A stretch of 64,000 nucleotides of DNA from positions 62,001-126,000 of the forward strand of contig NZ_JAOZEV010000010.1 in the NCBI RefSeq assembly GCF_025847275.1, written 5' to 3'. The translations under genes were made by a program, and so were the position numbers. Origin of the DNA: Flavobacterium frigoritolerans (GTDB lineage Bacteria; Bacteroidota; Bacteroidia; Flavobacteriales; Flavobacteriaceae). Shown piece by piece: positions 50,482-60,545 of this stretch. Position 1 is the first letter of the stretch. The number at the start of each line of letters is the position of its first letter. A model generated the notes under the pieces. The model worked only from the letters and a program-made list of their open reading frames with translations. It was not told the origin of the DNA and did no database searches.

Positions 50482-51498
50482 ATGAAAAAAATTGTAATTC
50501 TATTACTAATTGTCTCCGCATTTTCATGTAAGAACACGCAAAGTGTAATTGCAAAAGACAATTCGGATCCAACCAAATATATGAACACCATAACAGCTGC
50601 CGAATTAAAAAAGCATCTTTATATAGTTGCATCAGATGAAATGGAAGGAAGAGAAACCGGCTCAAAAGGACAAAAAAAAGCTGGTATTTATCTTATCGAT
50701 CAATACAAAAAAGATAAAGTCCCTTTTCCTAAAGCCGCAACCGAATACTACCAGCACATTCCAGCATCATACTTAAATGCTAGAAGAAATCAGAATCTAC
50801 CAGATTCAGAGAATATTTGGGCATATATCGAGGGTTCAGAAAAGCCAGATGAAGTCTTAGTTATTTCTGCACATTATGACCACGTAGGAGTAAAAAATGG
50901 CGAAGTATATAATGGTGCCGATGATGATGGATCGGGAACTGTTGCCCTATTAGAAATGGCTCAGGCATTTGCAAAAGCAAAGAAAGAAGGACACGGTCCA
51001 AAACGTTCTATCCTTTTCTTACATGTAACAGGAGAAGAACATGGTTTACACGGTTCGCGTTTTTACTCAGAAAACCCATTGTTTCCACTTGCAAATACAA
51101 TCGCCGATATTAATATCGACATGATTGGGCGTCGCGATGTAGAACATGCACAATCAAACAATTATGTATATGTAATTGGTGCCGACAGATTATCTAGCGA
51201 TTTGCATAACATCGTAGTAGCTCAAAACGAAAAATATACTAAAATCGATTTAGATTTTAAATTTAATGATCCAAAAGATCCAAATCATTTTTATGAACGT
51301 TCTGATCATTATAATTTTGCTAAACATGGCATTCCATCAGTGTTTTTCTTTAATGGAGTTCACGAAGATTACCACCAAAAAGGTGATGAACCAGAAAAAA
51401 TCGAATACGACGCTTTAACAAAAAGAACCCAATTGGCTTTTGTAATAGCTTGGGATTTAGCAAACAGAGAAAACAGACCTGTAGTTGATAAGAAATAA
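50482..51498 (+). CDS. M28 family zinc aminopeptidase, lipoprotein
   Basis: 338 residues. Lipoprotein signal to Cys16 (VSAFSC). Two-zinc site residues in SAHYDHVG, NGADDDGSG, TGEEHGLHGS, NIDMIGRR and RSDHYNF. Family members are aminopeptidases, some glutaminyl cyclases; length suits an aminopeptidase. Anchored in the envelope, it would trim imported peptides. Confidence 0.92.
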   Translation: MKKIVILLLIVSAFSCKNTQSVIAKDNSDPTKYMNTITAAELKKHLYIVASDEMEGRETGSKGQKKAGIYLIDQYKKDKVPFPKAATEYYQHIPASYLNARRNQNLPDSENIWAYIEGSEKPDEVLVISAHYDHVGVKNGEVYNGADDDGSGTVALLEMAQAFAKAKKEGHGPKRSILFLHVTGEEHGLHGSRFYSENPLFPLANTIADINIDMIGRRDVEHAQSNNYVYVIGADRLSSDLHNIVVAQNEKYTKIDLDFKFNDPKDPNHFYERSDHYNFAKHGIPSVFFFNGVHEDYHQKGDEPEKIEYDALTKRTQLAFVIAWDLANRENRPVVDKK

Positions 51499-51503
51499 GC
51501 TTT

Positions 51504-51585
51504 TTCTGAGGTTCTGAGGTTCTGAGGTTCTGAGGTTCTGAGGTTCTGAGGTTCTGAGGTTCTGAGGTTCTGAGGTTCTGAGGTT
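51504..51585. repeat. Perfect TTCTGAGG tandem repeat, ten copies
   Basis: TTCTGAGG is repeated ten times without error from 51504 to 51583, plus TT. It begins 5 bp after the M28 stop codon and ends just before the terminator. An 8-bp perfect microsatellite should vary in copy number between isolates. Confidence 0.95.
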
Positions 51586-51586
51586 A

Positions 51587-51622
51587 AAAAGAAAGGATGA
51601 GTAAAACTCATCCTTTCTTTTT
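51587..51622. terminator. Bidirectional terminator between M28 and rho
   Basis: AAAGAAAGGATGAGT pairs with ACTCATCCTTTCTTT over 15 bp with a 3-nt loop, then TT. Flanking A and T runs suit both directions. From 51655 to 51724 lies another degenerate CTTTGTTA/CTTTGAAC 8-bp tract. Confidence 0.88.
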
Positions 51623-51727
51623 ATAAAATTTTAATCCAGAAACTTCAAAACTAAGTTTTTAAAACCTTAGAACCTTAGCCTCTTTGTTACTTTGAACCTT
51701 TGTTACTTTGTCACTTTGAACCTTCCT

Positions 51728-53557
51728 CTAATCATTCATAGAGATTAAAAACTCTTCATTATTTTTAGTTTTCTTAAAACGATCATTAATAAAGTCCATT
51801 GCTTCTACAGGATTCATATCTGAAAGATATTTTCTCATGATCCACATTCTTTGTAATGTCTTTTCATCCAATAACATATCATCACGACGCGTACTTGAAG
51901 AAGTTAAGTCAATTGCAGGAAAAATACGTTTGTTAGCAATCTTACGATCCAATTGTAATTCCATATTACCTGTACCTTTGAATTCTTCAAAAATCACTTC
52001 GTCCATTTTTGATCCTGTTTCAGTTAATGCTGTAGCAATGATACTTAATGAACCACCATTTTCTACATTACGAGCTGCTCCAAAGAATCTTTTTGGTTTT
52101 TGCAATGCATTCGCATCAACACCACCACTTAATACTTTACCCGAAGCTGGTTGAACTGTATTGTAAGCTCTTGCCAAACGTGTAATTGAGTCTAATAGAA
52201 TCACTACATCATGACCACATTCAACCAAACGTTTTGCTTTTTCTAGTACTATATTTGCTATTTTAACGTGTTCTTGTGGCTCTCTGTCAAAAGTAGAAGC
52301 AATTACTTCTCCACGCACACTACGTTGCATATCGGTAACCTCTTCTGGGCGCTCATCTATAAGAAGAACAATTAAATATACTTCAGGATGATTTGCTGCA
52401 ATAGCATTTGCAATGTCTTTTAGCAACATTGTTTTACCCGTTTTTGGCTGCGCTACAATCATACCACGTTGTCCTTTTCCTATTGGAGAGAACAAATCAA
52501 TAATACGAGTTGAAATTGTGCTTTGCTTTTCGGCTAATTTAAATTTTTCAGAAGGGAAAACTGGCGTTAAATGTTCAAAAGAAACACGATCACGAACTAC
52601 TTGTGGATCATGTCCGTTTATTTTTAAAACACGAACTAATGGAAAAAACTTTTCTCCTTCTTTAGGAGGTCGCACTACTCCTTTTACTGTATCACCTGTT
52701 TTAAGACCAAACAATCTGATTTGTGAAGTTGATAAATAAATATCATCAGGAGAAGCTAAATAATTATAATCTGAAGAGCGTAAGAAACCATATCCATCTG
52801 GCATCATTTCTAGAACACCTTCACTTTCGATAATTCCATCAAACTCAAAATCTGAGTCTCTAAAATTATTCTTTTTACTTTTAAAATTTGGGTTCTGATT
52901 CCCGTTATTCCCGTTTTGATTCTGATTCGGGTTTTGATTTGGATTTGGATTCTGGTTTGGATTTTGGTTTTGCTTATTCTGGTTCGGATTTATTTTTTTG
53001 GTCTGAACTGGCGCTTCAACTTTTTCCGATGTTGCATTTTCTGAAGTCTCAACTAAAGTCTCACTTGGAGTTTCAGTTACTAAAGCATTTTCTTTTACTG
53101 CTTCTTTTTCTTTTTGTAAAGCGACCTTTTTTTCATAGGCCGATTTATTGAATTTTATAATTTTTGATGGCTTTTTCTCAGGAGCTCCATTTTCTGAAGA
53201 TTCTACAGATTGAATAGTCTCTGCTTCTACTACTGGAACTGCTGGAATTATTGGATCATCAAGAATTTCGTTTGTTTTATTTTCTTTTTCTTCTTCAAAA
53301 ACTATATTCTTTTGAACTGTATTCTTTTGTATAGCTGCTTTTTTTACAGGAACAATTCGAGCTCTTTTTGGCTTATCATCTTCAGCATCATTAACTTTTT
53401 GCTCTACTGCTGGTTTAACAGTTTCTTCTTGATGTGATAAAATAAGACCTATCAATGTCTCTTTTTTTACACCGTTAACTTTTATGGTTTTAGCTGATTT
53501 AGCTATTTCTTGAAGCTCAGAAAGCTTCATTTCTTTTAATGCAGAAATATCAAACAT
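51728..53557 (-). CDS. rho: Transcription termination factor Rho with disordered insertion
   Basis: 609 residues against about 420 in E. coli. Rho_N (1-45: [19 protein letters not shown]), then a ~190-residue insertion (46-235) that is Glu/Lys-rich and ends in an Asn/Gln/Pro-rich stretch (~190-224, [10 protein letters not shown] repeats), then the RNA-binding cold-shock domain ([12 protein letters not shown]) and the ATPase (Walker A around 370-377, PKTGKT; Walker [17 protein letters not shown]). Such insertions are known in Bacteroidota Rho and drive condensation in Bacteroides. Essential-type gene, own transcript. Confidence 0.96.
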   Translation of the reverse strand: MFDISALKEMKLSELQEIAKSAKTIKVNGVKKETLIGLILSHQEETVKPAVEQKVNDAEDDKPKRARIVPVKKAAIQKNTVQKNIVFEEEKENKTNEILDDPIIPAVPVVEAETIQSVESSENGAPEKKPSKIIKFNKSAYEKKVALQKEKEAVKENALVTETPSETLVETSENATSEKVEAPVQTKKINPNQNKQNQNPNQNPNPNQNPNQNQNGNNGNQNPNFKSKKNNFRDSDFEFDGIIESEGVLEMMPDGYGFLRSSDYNYLASPDDIYLSTSQIRLFGLKTGDTVKGVVRPPKEGEKFFPLVRVLKINGHDPQVVRDRVSFEHLTPVFPSEKFKLAEKQSTISTRIIDLFSPIGKGQRGMIVAQPKTGKTMLLKDIANAIAANHPEVYLIVLLIDERPEEVTDMQRSVRGEVIASTFDREPQEHVKIANIVLEKAKRLVECGHDVVILLDSITRLARAYNTVQPASGKVLSGGVDANALQKPKRFFGAARNVENGGSLSIIATALTETGSKMDEVIFEEFKGTGNMELQLDRKIANKRIFPAIDLTSSSTRRDDMLLDEKTLQRMWIMRKYLSDMNPVEAMDFINDRFKKTKNNEEFLISMND

Positions 53558-53749
53558 GAATGTTCTATGAATTTAATTAATTTTCAGAAATACTGTAAAA
53601 GAATAGGTAGTATCTTTATTTTTTTTATTGAATCAACCGCAGTATGAAGTGCTTACGGTATTATGATGCAATAATACGAATAAAATTTTATCATACAATA
53701 GTATTTTAAAAAAAGAAAATATATTTTTGTAAAACAATTACAAGATATA

Positions 53750-54163
53750 ATGATACAAAGAGTTCAAACCATATATTTAATTTTAACATTTGCAGTAACG
53801 AGCATTTTAATGTTTTTTGTTCCACTTTGGATAACTGCCGATGCTAAACCTTATTATTTTATGCAAAATCAACTTTACGTTGTTTTGCTAGGTTTAAGCA
53901 CTATGCTTACTATAGTAAGTGTCATTTCATACAAAAAAAGACAAAACCAGTTTGTCATGGGCAGACTGAATATCATATTAAATTTAATTTTATTAGGATT
54001 ATTTGTATATCACTCACTAAATTTATCTGGAGAAACACCTGCTGTTTCAGAGAAAGGTATTGGGATGTTTCTACCTATAGTTGCTATCGTATTATTAGTA
54101 TTAGCTAATAAGGCCATCAAGAAGGACGAGGATCTTGTAAAATCTGTGGATCGATTGAGGTAA
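53750..54163 (+). CDS. DUF4293 membrane protein
   Basis: 137 residues with four membrane segments (~5-27, 41-60, 73-90, 105-123). IQRVQTIYLILTF at the start is characteristic of DUF4293, a Bacteroidota family of unknown role often found divergent from rho. A -7-like box TATTTTTG lies at 53722-53729, without a -33 match. Confidence 0.88.
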   Translation: MIQRVQTIYLILTFAVTSILMFFVPLWITADAKPYYFMQNQLYVVLLGLSTMLTIVSVISYKKRQNQFVMGRLNIILNLILLGLFVYHSLNLSGETPAVSEKGIGMFLPIVAIVLLVLANKAIKKDEDLVKSVDRLR

Positions 54164-54193
54164 ACCTATAAATTTAATTTATTTTGTGCGAAG

Positions 54194-54224
54194 AAAACCC
54201 GAATTGAAAGATTCGGGTTTTTTT
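54194..54224 (+). terminator. Terminator after DUF4293
   Basis: AAACCCGAAT pairs with ATTCGGGTTT around TGAAAG, followed by T7. Strong. Confidence 0.9.
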
Positions 54225-54331
54225 GTGCAAGAAATTATAGTATTAATGCAATTATGAACAAAATAAACCCTTATAAACACTCGCATTCTCTTATTTTTAC
54301 CTAAATTTGAAATTATATAGTCATCATTTTT

Positions 54332-54994
54332 ATGAAAAACAAAATACGAGTACATCTAGCCGACGATCATCAGGTACTTATTGATGGGCTCACTAATTTA
54401 TTACATACTGTTTCAGAATTTGAAGTTGTGGGTTCGTCTTTAAACGGAATGAATATTTATAATGATGTAACTACAAACAATACTGGTATCTTAGTTTTAG
54501 ATATAAGCATGCCACAAAAAGACGGCATCGAAGTCCTAAAAGAATTCTCAGAAAAAGGTTATCCTTGTAAAGTAATAATCCTTTCTAGTTATGATGATTT
54601 AAAAATCATCAAAGAAGTCATGAACCTTGGAGCCAGTGGTTATTTAACCAAAAAGTGCGCTGGTGAAAATATCATCGAAGCCATTGAAGCTGTCAATAAA
54701 GGTGAAGAATATTTTTGTGATTCAGTAAGAGAAAAAATATTTACCACATTTACAAAAGGAAATCCTAAACTTAATGAACGAACTCGAGAAGAAAATTCTA
54801 TTTTAAGTTCTCGTGAATTAGAAATAATAACATTGATTTCGCTCGAATATAGTGGAAAAGAAATTAGCGAATTACTTTTTATTAGTACCAATACTGTAGA
54901 AACACATCGCAAGAATATAATGAAAAAACTAAAGACCAAAAATACTATTGGTTTAGTAAAATATGCAATTAAAAATAATTTAATAAAATCTTAA
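54332..54994 (+). CDS. NarL/LuxR-type response regulator
   Basis: 220 residues. Receiver with Asp11/Asp12, phospho-acceptor Asp57 (LVLDISMP), Ser in ILSSYDD, Lys in YLTKKC; C-terminal LuxR helix-turn-helix (LSSRELEIITLISLEYSGKE, NTVETHRKNIMKKLKT). A TAAATTTG -7 box lies at 54302-54309, 23 bp before the start. The histidine kinase 137 bp downstream is its likely partner. Confidence 0.92.
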   Translation: MKNKIRVHLADDHQVLIDGLTNLLHTVSEFEVVGSSLNGMNIYNDVTTNNTGILVLDISMPQKDGIEVLKEFSEKGYPCKVIILSSYDDLKIIKEVMNLGASGYLTKKCAGENIIEAIEAVNKGEEYFCDSVREKIFTTFTKGNPKLNERTREENSILSSRELEIITLISLEYSGKEISELLFISTNTVETHRKNIMKKLKTKNTIGLVKYAIKNNLIKS

Positions 54995-55130
54995 ACCTGT
55001 AAAGTAGCTATTTGAAATACTTTAAACAAAGTGAAATATTTTATCTCATTAGAACAAATTACCAAAGTGATTTAACAAAATTTACTTTTTATGTATAACT
55101 TAATGTACTTTTAACGGCAAATATTTTTTT

Positions 55131-56834
55131 ATGTCTTCTACTCGGATTATTGTCTTAATACTATTTCTTATCCAAAATTACGGTAATACTGTTTTTGGAC
55201 AAGAAAAAAAATTATCAAAACAAGAGATAGAAAGGCTTTCAGATGAATCTGTAAAATTGATGCGTGATGGTCATCACGAAAAATCACTAACACAATCCCG
55301 AATCACATTAACCTACGCGATTAATGCCAAAGATCCCAATCTTATTGCAAAATCATATAATACAATTGCAGCCAATTTTGACGAACTAACTGAACCCGAT
55401 AAAGCTTTATTTTATTACAACAAAGGGTTAATCTATGCTGAAAAAACAACTAACGGAGAACTTAAAAATTGGCTTTACAATAATTTAGGGAACATATACT
55501 GCTTTAATAAAAAAGAGTATGAGAAAGGAATTTCATTCTACAAAAAATCACTCTATTATAGCACTAAAATAAAAGATTCCGTTCAAATTGTTTTTACAAA
55601 ATTAAATATAGCTTGGGCATATTTTGATATTGGCGGCTATAATGATGGCTACCCCTACTTAAGTTATATCAATAAATTTCACCCAAAACATGGCGACAAA
55701 TCAACTTTAGTAGTTTTAAACATGCTTAATGGTATGTACTACAATCACACAAATGAAAACCAAAAAGCTGATTTCTTTTATAAAAAAGCAATAAAACTTG
55801 GTATTGATGGTGATGAAAAATCGGATTTATCCTTTACATATCTAGAATATTCTAAATTTTTGTCAAAAATAGGAGAGCATAAAGCTGCATACAAAAACCT
55901 TGCTCTTTATCATATCTTAAATGAAGAGCTAAACAATGAAGATAAATTACGAAAGGTTGATGTTGCTGGACTTAATCTAGAAGTTGACGAGTACAAAAGA
56001 GATATCGATAAAATTGGAAATCAATACAAATCCAATCAGCAATCATTGTTACTAGAGCAATCCCGGAACAAAAAAGTGGTTAGCATTATGATATCACTAT
56101 TTGTGATTAGTATCATCTTATTTTATTTCTTCTATCAAAATACCAAACTAAAACAAAAAAATAGACTAAAAGACATACAAGGTAAAATACAACAAAACAT
56201 AATCAACGCTAGTATTGATGGTCAAGAAAGTGAACGTAAAAAAATTGCTTTGTTTTTACATGACAATATCAGCGCATTGTTGTCCTCGGCAGGAATGCAC
56301 CTAAACGTTTTTTCGACTCAAAACGAACCTGTTTCTGAAGAAATCCTAAAAACAAAATTCATCCTCGAAGAAGCACACGACAAAGTACGTGATTTATCTC
56401 ATGAACTTTTACCTACATTATTAGTTCGATTTGGATTGTTTTATGCTTTAGAAGATTTATGCGAAAAAAACTCTAACTCAACCATATTATTTGAATATCA
56501 CTGTACAATTCCTTCCAAAACTCGCTATCATGAAAAATTTGAAATGAGGATCTATTTTATCATTTCAGAACTTTTAAACAACATTATTAAGCATAGTGAG
56601 GCCAGCATTGCAAACATTTCATTAACTGAAGATAAATCCAACTTGATTATTAACGTGAGTGATAATGGCAGAGGATATAAAACGGATAAGTTTCACATCA
56701 TCGAAGGTTTTGGTTTAAATCAAATTAAGGCCAGAATAAAGAACTTAAAAGGAGAAATAACTGTTAAATCCAAAATTAATATGGGAACCTCAATTAGAAT
56801 AGAAGTTCCTATAATGTACTTAAACTTAAACTAA
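55131..56834 (+). CDS. TPR-containing sensor histidine kinase (HisKA_3)
   Basis: 567 residues. Signal peptide (~1-23), a periplasmic TPR region (~35-290), a coiled coil, one membrane segment (~317-335), then HisKA_3 with phospho-acceptor His377 in ERKKIALFLHDN and HATPase_c (~470-565, SELLNNIIKHSE, VSDNGRGY, EGFGLNQIKARIKNLKG). This is the usual partner type for NarL regulators. The TPR sensor, common in Bacteroidota, probably senses a protein or peptide. It overlaps the convergent next gene by 4 bp. Confidence 0.92.
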   Translation: MSSTRIIVLILFLIQNYGNTVFGQEKKLSKQEIERLSDESVKLMRDGHHEKSLTQSRITLTYAINAKDPNLIAKSYNTIAANFDELTEPDKALFYYNKGLIYAEKTTNGELKNWLYNNLGNIYCFNKKEYEKGISFYKKSLYYSTKIKDSVQIVFTKLNIAWAYFDIGGYNDGYPYLSYINKFHPKHGDKSTLVVLNMLNGMYYNHTNENQKADFFYKKAIKLGIDGDEKSDLSFTYLEYSKFLSKIGEHKAAYKNLALYHILNEELNNEDKLRKVDVAGLNLEVDEYKRDIDKIGNQYKSNQQSLLLEQSRNKKVVSIMISLFVISIILFYFFYQNTKLKQKNRLKDIQGKIQQNIINASIDGQESERKKIALFLHDNISALLSSAGMHLNVFSTQNEPVSEEILKTKFILEEAHDKVRDLSHELLPTLLVRFGLFYALEDLCEKNSNSTILFEYHCTIPSKTRYHEKFEMRIYFIISELLNNIIKHSEASIANISLTEDKSNLIINVSDNGRGYKTDKFHIIEGFGLNQIKARIKNLKGEITVKSKINMGTSIRIEVPIMYLNLN

Positions 56835-57328
56835 TTCCGCTTTTCGATTTCGATAATCTCTAAATCTTTTATTTTATCTCCTTCAATCACAAAACGAAGC
56901 ATTGTGCGCACTTGATGAAAACCACTTTTTCCTGCAGCGCCAGGATTCATATGCAATAAATTATTCTTTTTATCGAACATAACTTTAAGTATATGCGAAT
57001 GTCCACAGATAAATAGTTTAGGAGGATTAGATGCCATTTCTTCCTTAATAGCAGGATTATATTTCCCAGGATATCCACCAATATGAGTAATCCAAACCGA
57101 AACACCTTCACACATAAAACGATTATTTAAAGGAAATTCTAAACGTGCCTTCGCATCATCTATATTCCCATAAACACAACGTAATGGTTTTATTTTTTTT
57201 ATAGCATCATTCACCGATAAATCACCAATATCACCTGCGTGCCATACTTCATCAGCTTGTGAAACATATTTTAAAATAGTATCATCAATATGACTGTGAG
57301 TATCGGAAAGTAAGAGTATTTTTTTCAA
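56831..57328 (-). CDS. YfcE-type metallophosphoesterase
   Basis: 165 residues with the calcineurin-like motif set: LLSDTHSHID, HAGDIGD, VYGNIDD and ICGHSHILKV, two-metal ligands. Small stand-alone enzymes of this kind hydrolyse phosphodiesters; physiological substrate unknown. Confidence 0.93.
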   Translation of the reverse strand: MKKILLLSDTHSHIDDTILKYVSQADEVWHAGDIGDLSVNDAIKKIKPLRCVYGNIDDAKARLEFPLNNRFMCEGVSVWITHIGGYPGKYNPAIKEEMASNPPKLFICGHSHILKVMFDKKNNLLHMNPGAAGKSGFHQVRTMLRFVIEGDKIKDLEIIEIEKRN

Positions 57329-57700
57329 TTTTTTAAGAAAGGTTCAGAGGTTGAGAGGTACAAAGGTACAAAGGTTTTTTTTATTTAAAGGCTCAAAGAG
57401 GCAAAGGCTCAGAGAGGCATAGGTTTTCTTTTTTAAGACACTAAGGCTCTGAAATTCTGAGGTTTATTTAGAGGTACATCGTTGATTGTACATTGTAGAG
57501 GTGTATCACAAGTGCGTCTCTCATCAAGATTTTGATATTCTGGAATTGAATATTGTTTTTTTTTGCAGAAATACCTTGTAAAGACGTACTGCGGTGCGTC
57601 TCTACGTTAAAACCTTAAAATCTTAAAAAAAACCTTTGAACCTCCTTTAAAAAAACCTTTTTTGTACCTTTGCTATTCACACTCCTAGAAGCTTAAAAAC
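57329..57700. repeat. Repeat-rich intergenic region before truA
   Basis: 372 bp without a gene. From 57340 an 8-bp-period tract runs (AAGGTTCAGAGGTTGA, GAGGTACA, AAGGTACA, AAGGTTTT; later AAAGGCTCAAAGAGGC). Two copies of the TAGAGACGCAC palindrome follow (57493-57524 and 57578-57606), and a CCTTTGAACCTCC tract ends near 57670. This is the densest mix of these repeats in the window. Confidence 0.7.
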
Positions 57701-58438
57701 TTGAGATATTTTATACAATTTGCATACAACGGCACACATTATCACGGCTGGCAATACCAACCTAATGCAGCATCTGTTCAGGAAACACTTAACAAAGCCC
57801 TTTCGGTTTTATTAAATACACCTATTAATTTAATGGGAGCTGGACGTACTGATACTGGTGTTCATGCTAAAGAAATGTATGCTCATTTTGATTATGATTC
57901 TCCTATTGAGGTACCAAATTTGATACACAAACTCAATTCATATTTACCAAAAGACATTGCTATTTATGATATTATTTTGGTTAAAGACGAAGCGCATTGT
58001 CGCTTTGACGCAACCAAGCGTACCTATGAATATCATATCAATATTGTAAAAGATCCGTTTCTAGAAGAACTAAGTTGGTATTTTCATCAATATTTAGATG
58101 TCCCTCTAATGAACGAAGCTGCTAAAATTTTGTTAAATCATATCAACTTCCAATGCTTTTCAAAGGTCAATACAGATGTAAATACATTTGATTGTAGTAT
58201 TTTTGAAGCGTATTGGAAAACTGAAAACAATAAGCTAATTTTTACGATATCGGCCAATCGTTTTTTACGAAATATGGTGCGTGCCATTGTAGGTACATTA
58301 GTAAATATTGGTTTGCATAAAATTACGCTGGAAGATTTCGAAAACATTATCGCCAGTAAAAACCGAGACAAAGCAGGTTTTTCGGTTCCGGCTCACGGAT
58401 TGTATTTAACTAAGGTTGAGTACGATTATATTACCTAA
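57701..58438 (+). CDS. truA: tRNA pseudouridine(38-40) synthase TruA
   Basis: 245 residues. Catalytic Asp51 in GAGRTDTGVHA; RYFIQFAYNGTHYHGWQ start and FLRNMVRAIVGTL are family signatures. The only start that gives the conserved N-terminus is TTG at 57701. The product modifies U38-U40 in tRNA anticodon arms. Confidence 0.95.
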   Translation: MRYFIQFAYNGTHYHGWQYQPNAASVQETLNKALSVLLNTPINLMGAGRTDTGVHAKEMYAHFDYDSPIEVPNLIHKLNSYLPKDIAIYDIILVKDEAHCRFDATKRTYEYHINIVKDPFLEELSWYFHQYLDVPLMNEAAKILLNHINFQCFSKVNTDVNTFDCSIFEAYWKTENNKLIFTISANRFLRNMVRAIVGTLVNIGLHKITLEDFENIIASKNRDKAGFSVPAHGLYLTKVEYDYIT

Positions 58439-58461
58439 TAGCCCTGATTGAAATGTAAATC

Positions 58462-58492
58462 CTTTATTGTTTTTTCTTTAAAAACAATAAAG
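58462..58492 (+). promoter_or_regulatory. 13-bp hairpin directly before the ABC exporter start
   Basis: CTTTATTGTTTTT (58462-58474) pairs perfectly with 58480-58492; the loop is 5 nt. It lies between the truA stop and the exporter ATG at 58499, only 6 nt from the latter. It may end truA transcripts inefficiently or mask the ribosome site of the next gene. Confidence 0.6.
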
Positions 58493-58498
58493 ATTGCA

Positions 58499-60283
58499 AT
58501 GAAAAGCAGGAAACAGCTCCTAAATAAAATGAAAGCAAAAGCATTTGATACTGGCCTCTTCAAACGAATTCTTACTTATACTAAACCTTATAAATGGCGT
58601 TATAATGGTGTAATCATTTTTGCCATTTCACTATCTATTTTTGCCGCACTCCGCCCCTATTTACTTAAGCAAACGGTGGATGGATATATTAAAACGCATG
58701 ACCAATTAGGACTACTTTTTTATGTAACCTTAATGGGAATTGTACTTATGTTAGAGGTTTTCTCTCAGTTTTATTTTGTGTATTGGGCCAATTGGCTTGG
58801 ACAGGATATCGTAAAAGATATTCGTACGAAATTGTTCAAGCACATCTTAAGTTTCAGAATGAAATATTTCGACCTTGTTCCTGTGGGACAATTGGTTACT
58901 CGTTCTGTTTCTGATATTGAGTCGATTGCCCGAATTTTTAGCCAAGGTTTATTCATGATTATTAGCGACTTGATGAAAATGCTTGTTGTCTTGATTTTTA
59001 TGTTCTACATGAACTGGAAACTTACTTGGATTGTTGTGATAGCAATGCCTATCCTTGTTTATATTACTCGAATTTTTCAGCGCAAAATGCAAGTTGCTTT
59101 CGAGGAAGTTCGTACTCAAATTGCCAATATGAACTCCTTTGTACAAGAGCGTGTTACAGGTATGAAAATCGTTCAGCTTTTTAATCGTGAAAAGACCGAA
59201 TATGAAAGTTTCAAAGAAATAAACGGAAAACATAAAAAAGCATGGATTAAAACAATTTTATATAACTCAATCTTCTTCCCTATTGCCGACATTATTTCAT
59301 CACTTACATTAGGCTGTATTGTTGTTTTTGGAGGTTTTAAAATTCTTAACGGAGATAATTTTACCACATTTGGAGATTTATTCTCCTACACCATGTTTAT
59401 CGGAATGCTGTTTAACCCATTGCGCCAGATTGCAGATAAATTTAATGAGATGCAATTAGGAATGATAGCTGCCAATCGTGTTTTTGATATCATTGACACT
59501 CAGGATCATATTCAGGATACAGGAACTATCGAAGCTCCTATTTTTAACGGAACCATCGAATTTAAAGACGTTCGTTTTGGTTATATCCCAGAAGAAGAAG
59601 TTATTAAAGGAATTGATTTATCAGTCGAAGCTGGACAAACAATAGCAATTGTAGGTTCTACAGGAGCTGGAAAATCGACTATCATAAATTTATTGAATCG
59701 CTTTTATGAAATAAACAGTGGTACGATTTGTATCGACGGGAATAATATAGAAAACTATACTTTGGCTTCATTACGCAAGCAAATTGCTGTAGTTTTACAA
59801 GATGTATTTTTATTTGCCGATACAATTTACAATAATATTACCCTTAATAATCCCGAAATAACAAAAGCTCAGGTTCTAGAAGCTGCCAAAGTAATTGGTG
59901 TTCATGATTTTATTATGAGTTTGCCCGATAATTATGATTTTGATGTAAAAGAACGTGGAGTTATGCTGTCTTCAGGACAACGCCAGCTTATTGCTTTCTT
60001 GCGCTCTTATGTAAGTAATCCTAGTATTTTAATTTTAGACGAAGCAACTTCTTCTATAGATACATACTCTGAAGAAATGATTCAGCGTGCTACCGAAACG
60101 ATTACCAAAGGCAGAACTTCGATTGTAATTGCACATCGATTGGCAACAATTGTTAATGCCGATAAAATTGTGGTTATGGACAAAGGGCTTATTGTAGAGC
60201 AAGGAACACATCAGGAATTGATTAATCGTACCAATGGATATTATAAAAATTTATACGACTCTCAATTTGTAGTTGCAAATTAA
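58499..60283 (+). CDS. ABC exporter (fused membrane and ATPase domains)
   Basis: 594 residues from ATG 58499; an in-frame TTG at 58448 lies before the hairpin and is rejected. Six membrane segments (~30-320), then an ATPase domain: Walker A GSTGAGKST, signature LSSGQRQL, Walker B ILILDEATSSID, H-loop AHRLAT. Homodimeric half-transporter of the MsbA/MdlB-type (ABC_membrane PF00664), exporting lipids or drugs. It is 60 bp after truA. Confidence 0.93.
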   Translation: MKSRKQLLNKMKAKAFDTGLFKRILTYTKPYKWRYNGVIIFAISLSIFAALRPYLLKQTVDGYIKTHDQLGLLFYVTLMGIVLMLEVFSQFYFVYWANWLGQDIVKDIRTKLFKHILSFRMKYFDLVPVGQLVTRSVSDIESIARIFSQGLFMIISDLMKMLVVLIFMFYMNWKLTWIVVIAMPILVYITRIFQRKMQVAFEEVRTQIANMNSFVQERVTGMKIVQLFNREKTEYESFKEINGKHKKAWIKTILYNSIFFPIADIISSLTLGCIVVFGGFKILNGDNFTTFGDLFSYTMFIGMLFNPLRQIADKFNEMQLGMIAANRVFDIIDTQDHIQDTGTIEAPIFNGTIEFKDVRFGYIPEEEVIKGIDLSVEAGQTIAIVGSTGAGKSTIINLLNRFYEINSGTICIDGNNIENYTLASLRKQIAVVLQDVFLFADTIYNNITLNNPEITKAQVLEAAKVIGVHDFIMSLPDNYDFDVKERGVMLSSGQRQLIAFLRSYVSNPSILILDEATSSIDTYSEEMIQRATETITKGRTSIVIAHRLATIVNADKIVVMDKGLIVEQGTHQELINRTNGYYKNLYDSQFVVAN

Positions 60284-60545
60284 TAAAACACACAGTTAGT
60301 CCTGTCATAGATTTACTGCTATTTTCTCAAAAAAAAGCCGATTATTCGCTTAATTATAGCATATTAAATCACTTTTATTTTAATCTCTGTGAAATAGTCA
60401 ATGTAAATTGACCTTGAAATAAAAATTAAACCTTTTTTTAAAATAAATCCTTAAATTCGCAATCTCTATTCGATAGTTGATAAATAGAAAATGAAATGCG
60501 TTTTTAACCGCTTTCAATTTTAAAAATATAATAAATACTTAAAAA

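Noticed and set aside
51504..51585. Possible CRISPR-like array
   Set aside because: The units are contiguous 8-mers without spacers and no cas genes are present; it is a microsatellite.
54640..54939. Antisense frame within the response regulator
   Set aside because: Shadow of a well-supported receiver/LuxR gene; no supporting signals.
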